64,000 nucleotides of DNA, taken from contig JAHLYQ010000018.1 of NCBI GenBank assembly GCA_025127975.1, forward strand, positions 62,001 to 126,000, written 5' to 3'. The first letter of the stretch is position 1. Every line of letters begins with the position of its first letter. This DNA is from Synechococcus sp. CS-1331. Lineage in GTDB: Bacteria; Cyanobacteriota; Cyanobacteriia; PCC-6307; Cyanobiaceae. Shown one piece after another: positions 41,128 to 50,426 of this stretch. Position numbers and translations under genes: made by a program. The notes under the pieces are model-generated. The model ran no database searches. It was given only the letters and a program-made list of their open reading frames with translations, and was not told where the DNA came from.

Positions 41128-41736
41128 ATGACCTCTGTGCTCAACAGGCGAGAGACGGCCCTGAAGCTGGCGCGCAGCAAGGGGCTGCTCCGGACGCAGG
41201 AGGCTGTTGCAGCTGGCGTTGATCGCTCGACCCTGGCGCGTCTGTGCCAGAGCGGTCTGCTGGAGCGGCTGGAGTGGGGGGTTTATGGCCTGCCGGCCGC
41301 GGCTGTTCGTGAGCACATTGATCTGGAGATCGTGGCTAAGCGGGTGCCCCAGGCGAGGTTCTGCCTGCTCACCGCCCTGCGGCTACATGGTCTGGGGACG
41401 CAGCAGCCCCGCCGGGTCTGGATCGCCCTGCCGCGGGGCGTGTGTCGACCTACCTTCCAGTTCCCGCTACTGGAGGTGATCCAGGTGCAGCCGGAGCTGC
41501 ATCGGCTCCAGGTGGAGACCATGCACTCCGGCCCGATCGGCCTGAAGGTCTACGGGGTGGAGAAAACCCTGGTCGACTGCTTCCGCCATCGCCGCCGGCT
41601 TGGCATGGAGGCGGTGCTGGAGGCCCTCAAGGATGCGATCAATCAGCGGCGGCTGAACGTCGATGAGCTCTGGCGCCAAGCCCAGGCGCAGCGCATGCAG
41701 CGGGTGATGACTCCTTACCTGGAAGCCCTGCTGTGA
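41128..41736 (+). CDS. AbiEi-type antitoxin of a type IV toxin-antitoxin system
   Basis: 202 residues from ATG 41128 (alternative ATG 41080). An N-terminal winged helix (LNRRETALKLARSKGLLRTQ, then VDRSTLARLCQSGLLERLEW with GVYGLP) precedes the C-terminal AbiEi domain (ARFCLLTALRLHGLGTQQPR, VYGVEKTLVDCFRHRRRLGM, and ALKDAINQRRLNVDELWR). AbiEi represses the operon and counteracts AbiEii without direct binding in known systems. Overlaps the toxin start by four bases. Confidence 0.9.
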   Translation: MTSVLNRRETALKLARSKGLLRTQEAVAAGVDRSTLARLCQSGLLERLEWGVYGLPAAAVREHIDLEIVAKRVPQARFCLLTALRLHGLGTQQPRRVWIALPRGVCRPTFQFPLLEVIQVQPELHRLQVETMHSGPIGLKVYGVEKTLVDCFRHRRRLGMEAVLEALKDAINQRRLNVDELWRQAQAQRMQRVMTPYLEALL

Positions 41737-42590
41737 CAACGAACCGGGCCGCTTCCATCCGCCAGCGGTTGCTCAACCGCGCCAGGCAGGAGCAGGAGAC
41801 CTTCGATGCGGTGCTGAACCGCTTTGGCAGGGAGCGGCTGCTGTATCGGATCGGGATCTCGGAGTACCGCGACCGGTTCCTTCTCAAGGGGGCGATGCTC
41901 TTCGCCCTCTGGTACGACATGCCGCACCGGCCCACGCGGGATATGGACCTGCTGGGTTTCGGGGCGGGAGACCTGTTTGTGCTGGAGCGGGTCTTCCGGG
42001 AGATCGCCCAGCAGCCGGTGGATGACGGACTGGCCTTCCCCGAAATCATCACGGCTGAAGAGATCCGCAAGGAGGCCCATTACGCCGGTGCCAGGGTCAC
42101 GTTGCTGGCCACCCTGGAGCAGGTCCGCATTCCCCTGCAGGTCGACATCGGCTTCGGGGATCCGGTGACGCCTGCCGCCGAGCAGATCGTCTACCCGGTG
42201 CTGCTGGAGGACCTGAACCCTCCGCGGCTGGGGGCCTATCCCGTGTACACGGTGATCGCCGAGAAACTGCAGGCGATCGTCAGCCTGGGCATGGTGAACA
42301 GCCGTCTGAAGGACTACTTCGACCTGCAGGTTCTGCTGACGCGAGAGGCGCTTGATGAGCAGGTGCTGGCGGAAGCCGTGCGGCGCACCTTCGCCGTGCG
42401 CTCCACGCCGTTGCCGCGGCAGGTGCCCCTGGGGCTGAGCAGTGAATTTGCGGAGGACTCGGGCAAGCAGGCGCAGTGGCGGGCCTTCCTGCAGCGCAAC
42501 GAGCTCGCCGAGGTGCCGCTGCCGGTGGTGATGTCGCAGATCCGTGAGGGACTGATGCCTGTGTTGTTGTCCCGAGCAGGGGAGCTTTAG
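41733..42590 (+). CDS. AbiEii nucleotidyltransferase toxin
   Basis: 285 residues from GTG 41733. Domain: RLLYRIGISEYRDRFLLKGA, then MLFALWYDMPHRPTRDMDLL with the G-S replaced but the D-x-D metal pair (RDMDLL) present, QVDIGFGDPVTPAAEQIVYP as the third acidic motif, and VIAEKLQAIVSLG followed by RLKDYFDLQVLL, the family's conserved E-K and K-D-x-x-D. Members add nucleotides to tRNA or other targets, halting growth and aborting phage infection. The pair looks intact, the best-preserved module of the island. Confidence 0.92.
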   Translation: MTTNRAASIRQRLLNRARQEQETFDAVLNRFGRERLLYRIGISEYRDRFLLKGAMLFALWYDMPHRPTRDMDLLGFGAGDLFVLERVFREIAQQPVDDGLAFPEIITAEEIRKEAHYAGARVTLLATLEQVRIPLQVDIGFGDPVTPAAEQIVYPVLLEDLNPPRLGAYPVYTVIAEKLQAIVSLGMVNSRLKDYFDLQVLLTREALDEQVLAEAVRRTFAVRSTPLPRQVPLGLSSEFAEDSGKQAQWRAFLQRNELAEVPLPVVMSQIREGLMPVLLSRAGEL

Positions 42591-42643
42591 CGCTGCAGAG
42601 GCAGCAGCCGTCATCGGTATCTGCTTGCTGGTGGCCATTTCCC

Positions 42644-42730
42644 CTATGGCTGCCACCGCTCCAGTTGCTCCGGCGTCGCGCCCTCCACGTACTGCGCCAA
42701 CACCAAGCCTGCCGAGATAAAAGAAGACAT
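42644..42730 (-). CDS. Possible very small protein gene
   Basis: 28 codons on the reverse strand: MSSFISAGLVLAQYVEGATP then EQLERWQP. It could be a mini membrane-associated protein, but no Shine-Dalgarno sequence precedes the ATG and the hydrophobic part is short. The remainder of the 42591-42770 gap shows nothing else. Low confidence. Confidence 0.25.
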   Translation of the reverse strand: MSSFISAGLVLAQYVEGATPEQLERWQP

Positions 42731-42770
42731 GCAGATCGCCACGAACCAGCTTTAAGCCCCGTTCCCGTGA

Positions 42771-44474
42771 TCAGGAAGGACGCGTCAGCCGTCTCTGGAA
42801 GCGGGCGATCTCCAGCTCCAGTACCCCCTCATTGATGGCCAGTGCACGGGCAATGGCCCGCAGTTGCAGATCTTCCTCCGGCTCGATTTCGCCATCGGCG
42901 CAGGCCACCCGGAAGGCGGATTCCAGGATCAGCTCGCGGCCGTTGTCATCAAGCAGGGGCAGCTCCTGGCGCAGCCGCTCCAGCAGGGCATCGAAGGGGG
43001 CTTCGGCTCCCTGGGCCTGGGTGGCTTCGGCCAGGGCCTGTAGGTCTTGGGGATCTGGCCGCTCGCCCATGATCTCGGCGTAGGCCTCGGCCATGCTGGC
43101 GATTTCCGGCGCCTCGATCTCGCCGTCGGCCAGGGTTATCGCCACCATGCAGTCGAGCATCAGATCGCGCACCTTGGTGGCGTAGCGGTCGCCATGGGAT
43201 ACGGCCCAGCGCAGATCGGTGAGATCCCGCTGCTTGCGGCTGTGCTGGGAGGCGCGGGGGTCTCGCTTGCAGCCGCTGCGGCCGCCAGAGAGGCTGTCAT
43301 AGATGTGGAAGGTGAAGCGATCCACCAGCTGCGCGCAGAAGCTCACCCCGCGCACCGAGTTGCCGTAGGCATCGAGGCGCGGCGAGAAGGTGGCAAAACC
43401 CATCAGGTTGGGGATCACCACCATCACTGCACCTGCAACCCCCGATTTGGCCGGCAGGCCCACCTCCAGGGTGAAAGTGCCGGCGTTGTCGTAGAGCCCC
43501 GAGGCCTGCATCACCGAGAGGGTTTTCTTGACCACATCTGTGCTGAGCACCTGCTGGCCGGTGATCGGGCAGACGCCGCCATTGGCCAGGGTGGCCGCCG
43601 CTATCGAGAGCATCTGGGCGTTCATCTCGATGCTGCAGCACGAGAGGTAAACGTCCATCATCTTGTGTAGATCAACGTCGCGGGGTAGGCCCCGGCCGCC
43701 GCGCAGCAGGTAGGCAATCGCAAAATTGTTGTGTGCGGTTTCCCGCTCCGAGAGCATGGTCTCTTCGCTGAAGCGCACCGGGGCGATCCCGCCGCTGAGA
43801 TTTGCCCACAGATCCATGATCGTCTGGGTGATCTGCCGGGCGTCCAGCTCCGGGGTTCCCGAGGCCACCAGGCCGGCCATCATGATTGCGCCAGCATTCA
43901 CGCAGGGGTTGAATGGCCGTTGATCGGGTAGCAGCTCTAGGGAGTTGAAAGGGCGGCCGGAGGGCTCCACCCCCACGAACTGGTTGATGAACTCCACGCC
44001 TTCCCGGGCGAGGCCAAAGGCATAGGTGAGCGGCTTGGAAACTGACTGAATGGAGTGGTAAACATCCACATCACCCAGGCCCATGCGCTGGCCATCGACA
44101 CTGCAGATTGCCACCCCCCATTTCTCTGGATCGGCATCCCGCAGGATCGGGATGTAATCGGCATTGCTGCCGCTGCGGTCGGGGGCCACATGCTTAAACA
44201 CCGTCTCAATGTCGGTGCAGAACTCCTGCCAGTCGGGGATCACTAGCTGGCGCTTAAAGGCGCGGCTCAGCATCAAGAGCTCTTCTCCCACCAGGGCTGA
44301 GAAGCCAGCGAAATCGATCTTTCTTTTGCCCAGCGCCTTCAGCTTGGCCATGGTGGAGGCCAGGCGAAAGTCGTCTAGGCAGATGCCGCTGCTTGCAATG
44401 CGAGCCTGAATGGCTTTGGCCGTGGTGGTGCCGTTGACTTCAACCAGGGCGAAAAGTTCTCGGAGGCGATCCAT
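42771..44474 (-). CDS. glsA: Glutaminase A of animal KGA-type architecture fused to a TerB-like domain
   Basis: 567 residues. The catalytic core hydrolyses glutamine to glutamate: ADYIPILRDADPEKWGVAIC, SIQSVSKPLTYAFGLA with the Ser-x-x-Lys pair (about residue 143), FNPCVNAGAIMMAGL, SERETAHNNFAIAYLL, LANGGVCPITG and GLPAKSGVAGAVMVVIPN. The N-terminal 90 residues (LMLSRAFKRQLVIPDWQEFC) resemble the EF-hand-like bundle of animal kidney-type glutaminase rather than the short bacterial form. The C-terminus (about 430-567) has two TerB-like helical stretches with ADGEIEAPEIASMAEAYAEI and VACADGEIEPEEDLQLRAIA, in the place of ankyrin repeats. Confidence 0.92.
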   Translation of the reverse strand: MDRLRELFALVEVNGTTTAKAIQARIASSGICLDDFRLASTMAKLKALGKRKIDFAGFSALVGEELLMLSRAFKRQLVIPDWQEFCTDIETVFKHVAPDRSGSNADYIPILRDADPEKWGVAICSVDGQRMGLGDVDVYHSIQSVSKPLTYAFGLAREGVEFINQFVGVEPSGRPFNSLELLPDQRPFNPCVNAGAIMMAGLVASGTPELDARQITQTIMDLWANLSGGIAPVRFSEETMLSERETAHNNFAIAYLLRGGRGLPRDVDLHKMMDVYLSCCSIEMNAQMLSIAAATLANGGVCPITGQQVLSTDVVKKTLSVMQASGLYDNAGTFTLEVGLPAKSGVAGAVMVVIPNLMGFATFSPRLDAYGNSVRGVSFCAQLVDRFTFHIYDSLSGGRSGCKRDPRASQHSRKQRDLTDLRWAVSHGDRYATKVRDLMLDCMVAITLADGEIEAPEIASMAEAYAEIMGERPDPQDLQALAEATQAQGAEAPFDALLERLRQELPLLDDNGRELILESAFRVACADGEIEPEEDLQLRAIARALAINEGVLELEIARFQRRLTRPS

Positions 44475-44537
44475 GAAGGCACTTGGCTGAATCCAACTTA
44501 AGGCCCGTCAAATTGTATTGAGATACACCAAATATCG

Positions 44538-45533
44538 TCAGCGCAGCCAGGGCTCGGCGCGCAGCACGGCCCCCAGGGGCAAGGGCCCATACAGGTGGGG
44601 GAAGGGCTCCCCGCCGGCGGCCTGTTCAAAGCGCAGCTCCAAACCGGCAGCCGCCAGGCGCTGGGGATCAATTGTCAGCAGCAACACCGCACCGGCGGGC
44701 AGGTCGCCATAGAAGAGGGCCGCGGTGGCCTCCACCTGGTGGGCGTTGCTCAGGTGGATGAAGCCCACCTCCTCCAGGGAGCGCCCCCGGGTGGAGCGGC
44801 GATACATGCCATCGGCCCGGGCCGCCTGCCACTCGGGCCCCAGCGCTAGGTGATAGAGCCAGCCAGGAGCGCGCCAGGTAGCCCGTGCCGCCCAGGGCTG
44901 CTCGAGTGCAGTCGCCAGCTCTGGCCCGGCCAGAAACCTACCCAGCCAGGCCTGGAGCGCCTCGATTTGGGGCTCTGCATCGAAGCCCGCCGGATCCACC
45001 AGGCGGAACTGGCGCACGAAGGGCAGCAGGGCCCAGTCGGCGAGCGACGGCCGGCGGCCGAGCAACCAGCCCCCAGGTTCCAGCCGTGGGCTCCAGCTGC
45101 GCAGGATGGCCAGGCCGGCCTGGCGATGGGCCTCGAAGGCCTCGCCCGGGTAGCGATCGGGGTATTTGAAGCGATCGAGGTGGTGCTTGAAGGGGCCGTC
45201 GTTTGCGTTGATCAGCGCCTCCATCGCCGCCACCTTGGCCGGCTCCCAGCCCCCCAGCCAGCGGTGGGGATCGCTGCGCGCCAAAGCCCAGTGCATGATC
45301 CCCAGGCTCTCGTCGAGCACCCGCCCATCGGGCAGAACCAGCACCGGCACCGTGCCCTTGGCCGAGGCCTCCAGCAGCTCGGGGGGCTTGGCCTGCAGGT
45401 GTACCTCCCGCAGCTCCAGAGTCACCCCCGGCCGCAAGCCAGCCGCCGCCAGCGCCAGTCGTGCCCGGATCGCGTAGGGGCAGCGGCGGAAGCTGTAGAG
45501 GATCGGCCGGAGGTCAGCCACTGGCCCGGGCAT
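44538..45533 (-). CDS. Glutathione S-transferase-like protein fused to a DUF952 domain
   Basis: 331 residues. The N-terminal thioredoxin-like GST domain shows LYSFRRCPYAIRARLALAAA (CPYA in place of CPxC), KGTVPVLVLPDGRVLDESLG (cis-Pro and E-S) and a helical GST C-domain (WLLGRRPSLADWALLPFVRQ). From about residue 225 a DUF952 domain follows: LYHLALGPEWQAARADGMYR, LEEVGFIHLSNAHQVEATAA, then FPHLYGPLPLGAVL. DUF952 is of unknown function. Last gene of a packed six-gene operon; it overlaps trhO by 20 bases. Confidence 0.88.
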   Translation of the reverse strand: MPGPVADLRPILYSFRRCPYAIRARLALAAAGLRPGVTLELREVHLQAKPPELLEASAKGTVPVLVLPDGRVLDESLGIMHWALARSDPHRWLGGWEPAKVAAMEALINANDGPFKHHLDRFKYPDRYPGEAFEAHRQAGLAILRSWSPRLEPGGWLLGRRPSLADWALLPFVRQFRLVDPAGFDAEPQIEALQAWLGRFLAGPELATALEQPWAARATWRAPGWLYHLALGPEWQAARADGMYRRSTRGRSLEEVGFIHLSNAHQVEATAALFYGDLPAGAVLLLTIDPQRLAAAGLELRFEQAAGGEPFPHLYGPLPLGAVLRAEPWLR

Positions 45534-46419
45534 GCTCGATCTGGCGCTGGCGTTCGGCGAAGCGGGCCCGATCGGAATCGCTGAAACGCTCGATGCAGTG
45601 GCGGCAGCTCACCCCGACGCGGTAGCTGGGTAGCTGGCGATCGGCAGGCGCCAGCGGCAGGCCGCAGGCGAAGCAGAGGCTGTGCTCCCCGGGCTCGAGC
45701 TGGTGGTTCACCGCCACCCGCTGGTCAAACACGAAACACTCGCCCCACCAGCTGCTGCCCAGGGCCGGGACCTCTTCGAGATAGCGGAGGATGCCGCCCT
45801 CAAGGTGGTGCACCCCCTCAAAGCCCTGCTGCTGCAGATAGGCGGTGGCCTTCTCGCAGCGGATGCCACCTGTGCAGAACATGGCGATTGCCTTGGGCTG
45901 GCGCTCGGCCACCAGCGGCCGCAAGCTTTGCTCCACCCACTGGGGAAACTCGCTAAAAGTTGCGGTGCCGGGATCAATCGCCCCCTCAAAGCTGCCGATC
46001 GCCACCTCGTAGGCGTTGCGGGTATCAATCACCAGGGTGTCGGGGCGGGCGATCAGGGCATCCCACTGGCCAGGGGGCACGTGGGTACCCACCTCAGATG
46101 CCAGATAGGGACTCACCTGGGGCTCACCCATGGTCACGATCTCGCGCTTGAGCCGCACTTTGAGCCGGTGGAACGCCTGAATGCCGGAGCGACTGAACTT
46201 GGCTTCCAACCGCTCCAGGCCTGCCACCTGCCGCAGCCGATCCAGCAGCGCCTGCACGCCAGCATCTGCTCCGGCGATCGTGCCATTGACCCCCTCAGCC
46301 GCCAGCAGGATGGTGCCGCTTACCCCCTGAGCTTCCGCCAGCTGCAGCAGTTCGCCCCGCAGGGCCGGCAGGTTTTCAAGCGCGGCGAAGCGATAGAAAG
46401 CCGCCACCAGCAGGCTCAT
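45514..46419 (-). CDS. trhO: tRNA uridine 5-oxyacetic-type hydroxylase TrhO (rhodanese family)
   Basis: 301 residues. TrhO (YceA) makes 5-hydroxyuridine at the tRNA wobble position using oxygen in E. coli. The N-terminal ferredoxin-like part ([38 protein letters not shown]) precedes a rhodanese domain with [20 protein letters not shown] and the catalytic-loop cysteine in [15 protein letters not shown] (about residue 180). The C-terminus has a zinc-type pair (CFACGLPL ... CRHCIERF). Its start overlaps the bioB stop by four bases. Confidence 0.92.
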   Translation of the reverse strand: MSLLVAAFYRFAALENLPALRGELLQLAEAQGVSGTILLAAEGVNGTIAGADAGVQALLDRLRQVAGLERLEAKFSRSGIQAFHRLKVRLKREIVTMGEPQVSPYLASEVGTHVPPGQWDALIARPDTLVIDTRNAYEVAIGSFEGAIDPGTATFSEFPQWVEQSLRPLVAERQPKAIAMFCTGGIRCEKATAYLQQQGFEGVHHLEGGILRYLEEVPALGSSWWGECFVFDQRVAVNHQLEPGEHSLCFACGLPLAPADRQLPSYRVGVSCRHCIERFSDSDRARFAERQRQIEHARASG

Positions 46420-47399
46420 CCCCCCACCCGCACCCCGGCGGCCGCCAGCAGTTGCCGGTCTGCCTCCACCGCCGGATTGGAGGTGGTCAGCAGGGTATCG
46501 CCATAGAAGATCGAATCGGCCCCCGCCAGCAGGCAGAGGATCTGGGCCTCCCGACCCAGCTGCTCCCGGCCGGCGCTGAGCCGCACCCGGGCGGAGGGCA
46601 TCAGGATCCTGGCCGTGGCCACCATCCGCACCAGCTCCAGGGGGTCCACCGGCGGCAGCTCCTCCAGGGGGGTGCCCTCCACCGCCACCAGGGCATTGAT
46701 CGGCACGCTCTCGGGATGGGGATCCAGGTTGGCCAGCACCTCGAGCAGGCCGGCCCGGTCGGTCTGGGTTTCGCCCATGCCGATGATGCCGCCGCAGCAG
46801 ATCGATATCCCAGCGGTTCGCACCCGCTGCAGCGTCTCCAGTCGCTCCTGGTAGGTGCGGGTGGTGATGATCTGCCCGTAGTGCTCGGGGCTGGTGTCGA
46901 GGTTGTGGTTGTAGGCGCTGAGCCCTGCCTCCGCCAGTCGTGCTGCCTGGGAATCGCTGAGCATGCCGGCGGTGACGCAGGCCTCCAGACCCAGCCCGCG
47001 CACGCCCCGCACCATCGCCAGCATGGCCTCAAAGGGCGCCCCATCACGGATCTCGCGCCAGGCCCAGCCCATGCAGAAACGATCGGCCCCGGCCTGCTTG
47101 GCGGTGCGGGCCCGAGCCAGCACCGGCTCCACCTCCAGTTCCGGTCGGCCGCTCAGGTCGCTGCTGTTGTGCAGCGACTGGGGGCAATAGGCGCAGTCTT
47201 CTTCGCAGCCGCCGGTCTTGACGCTCAGCAGCGAGGCCAGCTGCACGTGGTAGCCGGGGTTGGCCTCCCGGTGCACCTGCTGGGCCTGCCAGAGCAGATC
47301 CACCAGGGGCAGCTCAAGCAGGGCCAGGATTTCGGAACGACACCAGTCGTGACGTGTGATCAAGGAAGGTTCAGCAGGTTCGGCAGGCTCAACAGGCAT
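46416..47399 (-). CDS. bioB: Biotin synthase
   Basis: 327 residues from ATG 47399. Radical SAM enzyme that inserts sulfur into dethiobiotin, the last step of biotin synthesis. The CxxxCxxC motif lies in [20 protein letters not shown], preceded by [75 protein letters not shown] and [20 protein letters not shown] supply the family's [2Fe-2S] cysteine/arginine ligands. The start overlaps uppS by 11 bases. Confidence 0.95.
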   Translation of the reverse strand: MPVEPAEPAEPSLITRHDWCRSEILALLELPLVDLLWQAQQVHREANPGYHVQLASLLSVKTGGCEEDCAYCPQSLHNSSDLSGRPELEVEPVLARARTAKQAGADRFCMGWAWREIRDGAPFEAMLAMVRGVRGLGLEACVTAGMLSDSQAARLAEAGLSAYNHNLDTSPEHYGQIITTRTYQERLETLQRVRTAGISICCGGIIGMGETQTDRAGLLEVLANLDPHPESVPINALVAVEGTPLEELPPVDPLELVRMVATARILMPSARVRLSAGREQLGREAQILCLLAGADSIFYGDTLLTTSNPAVEADRQLLAAAGVRVGG

Positions 47400-48162
47400 C
47401 CACTCCGCCGAAGCGGCGCTGGCGGCCCTGGTAGTCGAGCAGGGCGCCCAACAGGGCCGCCTCGTCAAAATCCGGCCAGAGCACATCGGTGATGTGGATT
47501 TCGGCGTAGGCCAGCTGCCAGAGCAGGAAGTTGCTGATGCGCAGCTCGCCGCTGGTGCGAATCAGCAGGTCGGGATCCCGTTCGCCGGCGGTGTGGAGCT
47601 CAGCGGTGAAGGCCTGCTCGTCGATGGCGGCCGGATCGAGGTCGCCCGCGGCGCAGCGCTGGGCCAGCCGTCTGGCAGCTCTTACCAATTCGGCCCTGCC
47701 GCCGTAATTGGTGCAGACGTTGAAGTGGATGCCGGAGTTGGCGGCGGTGCGCTCGGTGGCATCGGCGATCAGACGCTGCAAGCCTGGGGGTAGGGGCTCG
47801 AGATCACCGAGAAAACGAATGCGCACCTGCTCCTGTTCAAGGGCGTGCAGCTCCCTGGCAAGGACCCGCTCAAACAGGGTCATCAGGAAGCTCACCTCCT
47901 CTCCCGGGCGGCTCCAGTTTTCGGTGGAGAAGGCGTAGGCGGTGAGGGCACCGATGCCCAGGTCGCTGCAGAGCCGCAGGGTGCGCTTAAGTGCCTCGAC
48001 GCCCTCGCGGTGGCCCATCACCCTGGGCAGGTTGCGCTGCTTGGCCCAGCGCCCGTTGCCGTCCATGATCACGGCCACGTGGCGCGGCAGCCTGGCCCTA
48101 TCCAGGTCCGACAACCCGGCCTGGGCGGCAGTCACAGTGTCGGTCGCCAAGGCGCGACTCAT
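47389..48162 (-). CDS. uppS: Isoprenyl transferase (undecaprenyl diphosphate synthase)
   Basis: 257 residues from ATG 48162. A cis-prenyltransferase: builds undecaprenyl diphosphate from farnesyl diphosphate and isopentenyl diphosphate at the membrane, the carrier for peptidoglycan. Seen in order: [20 protein letters not shown] with the catalytic Asp, [40 protein letters not shown] and [37 protein letters not shown]. The stop overlaps bioB and the start overlaps cdaA by four bases. Confidence 0.95.
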   Translation of the reverse strand: MSRALATDTVTAAQAGLSDLDRARLPRHVAVIMDGNGRWAKQRNLPRVMGHREGVEALKRTLRLCSDLGIGALTAYAFSTENWSRPGEEVSFLMTLFERVLARELHALEQEQVRIRFLGDLEPLPPGLQRLIADATERTAANSGIHFNVCTNYGGRAELVRAARRLAQRCAAGDLDPAAIDEQAFTAELHTAGERDPDLLIRTSGELRISNFLLWQLAYAEIHITDVLWPDFDEAALLGALLDYQGRQRRFGGVDAC

Positions 48163-49004
48163 CCGCGGGATTCCGGCGTGTCCTTGGTCACGGTACGACC
48201 CGCAGGCAAGGCCAGGGCCTTGCTGAGCAGATCGTGGAGGCGACTGCTGGTGATGGGCCTCTCCAGCCGGCCCTGGCTCGCCAGGGAAAGGGTGCCCGTT
48301 TCCTCGGACACCACGATGGCCAGACACTGGTCGAAGCGCTCGGTAAGCCCCAGGGCCGCCAGGTGGCGAGTGCCGTAGCGATTGATCCCCTGGCGCGAGA
48401 GGGGCAGGATCACTCCGGCGGCCACGATCCGGTTGGCCTTCACCAGCACGGCCCCATCGTGGAGCGGCGTGTCGGCGGCAAACAGGTTCAGCAGCAGGTC
48501 CACGGTCAACTTGGCATCGAGATCAATGCCGGGGTTGAGAAAATCCTCGGGCCGCAGATCACAGCCCAGGTCCACCACGATCAGGCCGCCGCGGCGGGCC
48601 TGGGAAAGGCGCCCGGCCGCCTCGCTGAGTATGGCCACCGAACCTGAGCCCAGCTGGTCGCTGCTGCGGTTGTCAAACAGCACCCCGAGCCTGCCGGTGC
48701 CGAGCAGCTCCATCAAGCGCCGCAACTCCCCCTGCCAGAGAATCGCTAGAGCCAGGCTGCAGGCCAGCACCAGCGCATCCACCAATTTACTGGTGAGGGG
48801 CAGATTGGCGTATCTCTGCACGACCCAGGCCAGGGCCACCAGCAGCAGATAGCCGCGCAGCAGCCAGAGGGTGCGGGCTTCGGTGATCCGGCCCAGCACC
48901 AAGACCCCCAGGCTGGTCGCAAACAGCAGATCCAGGAGCAGGCGCGGATCGATGAGGCGAAGCAACCCCCCAAGTTGCGGCCCGACCACAGCCCCTCCTG
49001 ACAC
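48159..49004 (-). CDS. cdaA: Diadenylate cyclase, CdaA type
   Basis: 281 residues. It makes the second messenger cyclic di-AMP. Three N-terminal helices ([52 protein letters not shown]) precede the DAC domain with [20 protein letters not shown] (DGA motif, about residue 193) and [20 protein letters not shown] (GTRH; here R-H-L instead of R-H-R), [15 protein letters not shown]. Cyanobacterial CdaA usually shares this. Located in a cell-wall/amino-acid operon between lysA and uppS, as in many cyanobacteria. Confidence 0.93.
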   Translation of the reverse strand: MSGGAVVGPQLGGLLRLIDPRLLLDLLFATSLGVLVLGRITEARTLWLLRGYLLLVALAWVVQRYANLPLTSKLVDALVLACSLALAILWQGELRRLMELLGTGRLGVLFDNRSSDQLGSGSVAILSEAAGRLSQARRGGLIVVDLGCDLRPEDFLNPGIDLDAKLTVDLLLNLFAADTPLHDGAVLVKANRIVAAGVILPLSRQGINRYGTRHLAALGLTERFDQCLAIVVSEETGTLSLASQGRLERPITSSRLHDLLSKALALPAGRTVTKDTPESRG

Positions 49005-49009
49005 TCAGT

Positions 49010-50398
49010 TCAGCCTAGGTAGCGGAGTCGGGATGGCAGAACGTCGTAGCGCAGTAGGTCTTCCGGCTGCTCGCGACGCTGCACCAGTTCGGCAGATCCC
49101 TCCGCAACCAGCACGGTCGCTGGCCGGGGGATGCGGTTGTAGTTGGAGCCCATCGAGGCGTTGTAGGCACCGGTGGCGAATACCACCAGCACATCCCCAG
49201 CGGTGGCAGGGGGCAGGGCCAGATCCTTGAGCAGCACGTCGCCGGATTCGCAGTGCTTGCCGGCCACGGTGACGGTTTCGTTGGGCTCGGCCATGGGGCG
49301 ATCGGCCAACAGGGCTGTGTACTGGGACTGGTAGGTGATCGGCCTGGGGTTGTCACTCATGCCGCCATCTACGGAGAGATAGGTACGCAGGCCCGGGATG
49401 GGTTTGCGGCTGCCCACCTCGTAGAGGGTGACCCCCGCCGTCGCCACCAGGGAGCGGCCGGGTTCGCAGAGCAGCCGCGGCAGAACGAGCCCCCTCTCCC
49501 GGCAGGCCTCCACCACCGCTTCGGCCACCGTGCGCACCCAGGCATCGATTGAAGGGGGATCGTCGCTGGCCACGTAGCGGATCCCGAGGCCCCCGCCCAC
49601 GTTGAGATCCTCCACGGGATGGCCGAGGGATCGGGCCAGGGCCAGGGCGTCGGCCAGCACCGCAGCCAGATCGCGGTGGGGCTGGAGTTCGAAGATCTGG
49701 GAGCCGATGTGGGCATGCAGCCCGGTGAGACGGGCCCAGGGGCAGGTCGTCAGGTGCCGCAGCACCGCCTCGAGCTGGTCGGGATCGAAGCCAAACTTGC
49801 TGTCGAGGTGGCCGGTGCGGATGTACTCATGGGTGTGACACTCGATGCCGGGCGTAAAGCGCAGCATCAGTCGCGCCGGCCCAGGGAAGCTAGGTGCCAG
49901 CTCAGCCAGCAGCTCCAGGTCCCGCCAGTTGTCCGCCACCACGGTGACCCCGTGGGCCACGGCCAGGGCCAGCTCCTCGCGACTCTTGTTGTTTCCGTGC
50001 AGCACGATCCGCTCGCCGGCCATGCCGCCCTGGAAAGCGGTCAGCAGTTCTCCGGCCGAGACCGCATCGAGGCCCAATCCCTCGGCGGCCACCAGGGCCG
50101 TGATCGCCAGGGAGCTGTTGGCCTTGGAGGCGTATATGGCCAGAGCTTCGCCCGGATAGTGCCGGGCCAGGGCTTCGCGATAGGCGCGGCAGGTGGCCCG
50201 CAGGGTGGTCTCGTCGAGCACGTAGAGGGGAGTGCCGTAACGGCGGGCCAGGTCGCTGAGGGTGCAGTCCCCCAGGCTCAGGCGTCCCTCCCCATCCAGC
50301 CGGGTGGTCAGGGGGGTGAGGTTGCGGTTGGGGCTGGATAGGTCTTGGTCAACCTCAAACGGCCGTGAAGGCGCGAGGGGCTCACGGGAGGTCACCAT
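49010..50398 (-). CDS. lysA: Diaminopimelate decarboxylase
   Basis: 462 residues from ATG 50398. PLP enzyme for the final step of lysine synthesis. The PLP lysine is in ALAIYASKANSSLAITALVA (about residue 90). LRFTPGIECHTHEYIRTGHL, then LHAHIGSQIFELQPHRDLAA, VEDLNVGGGLGIRY, LCEPGRSLVATAGVTL, and HCESGDVLLKDLALPPATAG and TGAYNASMGSNYNRIPRP are family hallmarks. First gene of the lysA-cdaA-uppS-bioB-trhO-GST operon (5-base gap to cdaA). Divergent from rimI with 28 bases between starts. Confidence 0.95.
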   Translation of the reverse strand: MVTSREPLAPSRPFEVDQDLSSPNRNLTPLTTRLDGEGRLSLGDCTLSDLARRYGTPLYVLDETTLRATCRAYREALARHYPGEALAIYASKANSSLAITALVAAEGLGLDAVSAGELLTAFQGGMAGERIVLHGNNKSREELALAVAHGVTVVADNWRDLELLAELAPSFPGPARLMLRFTPGIECHTHEYIRTGHLDSKFGFDPDQLEAVLRHLTTCPWARLTGLHAHIGSQIFELQPHRDLAAVLADALALARSLGHPVEDLNVGGGLGIRYVASDDPPSIDAWVRTVAEAVVEACRERGLVLPRLLCEPGRSLVATAGVTLYEVGSRKPIPGLRTYLSVDGGMSDNPRPITYQSQYTALLADRPMAEPNETVTVAGKHCESGDVLLKDLALPPATAGDVLVVFATGAYNASMGSNYNRIPRPATVLVAEGSAELVQRREQPEDLLRYDVLPSRLRYLG

Positions 50399-50426
50399 GG
50401 CTGGGGCCGCGCGGGGTCTAGGGAAC

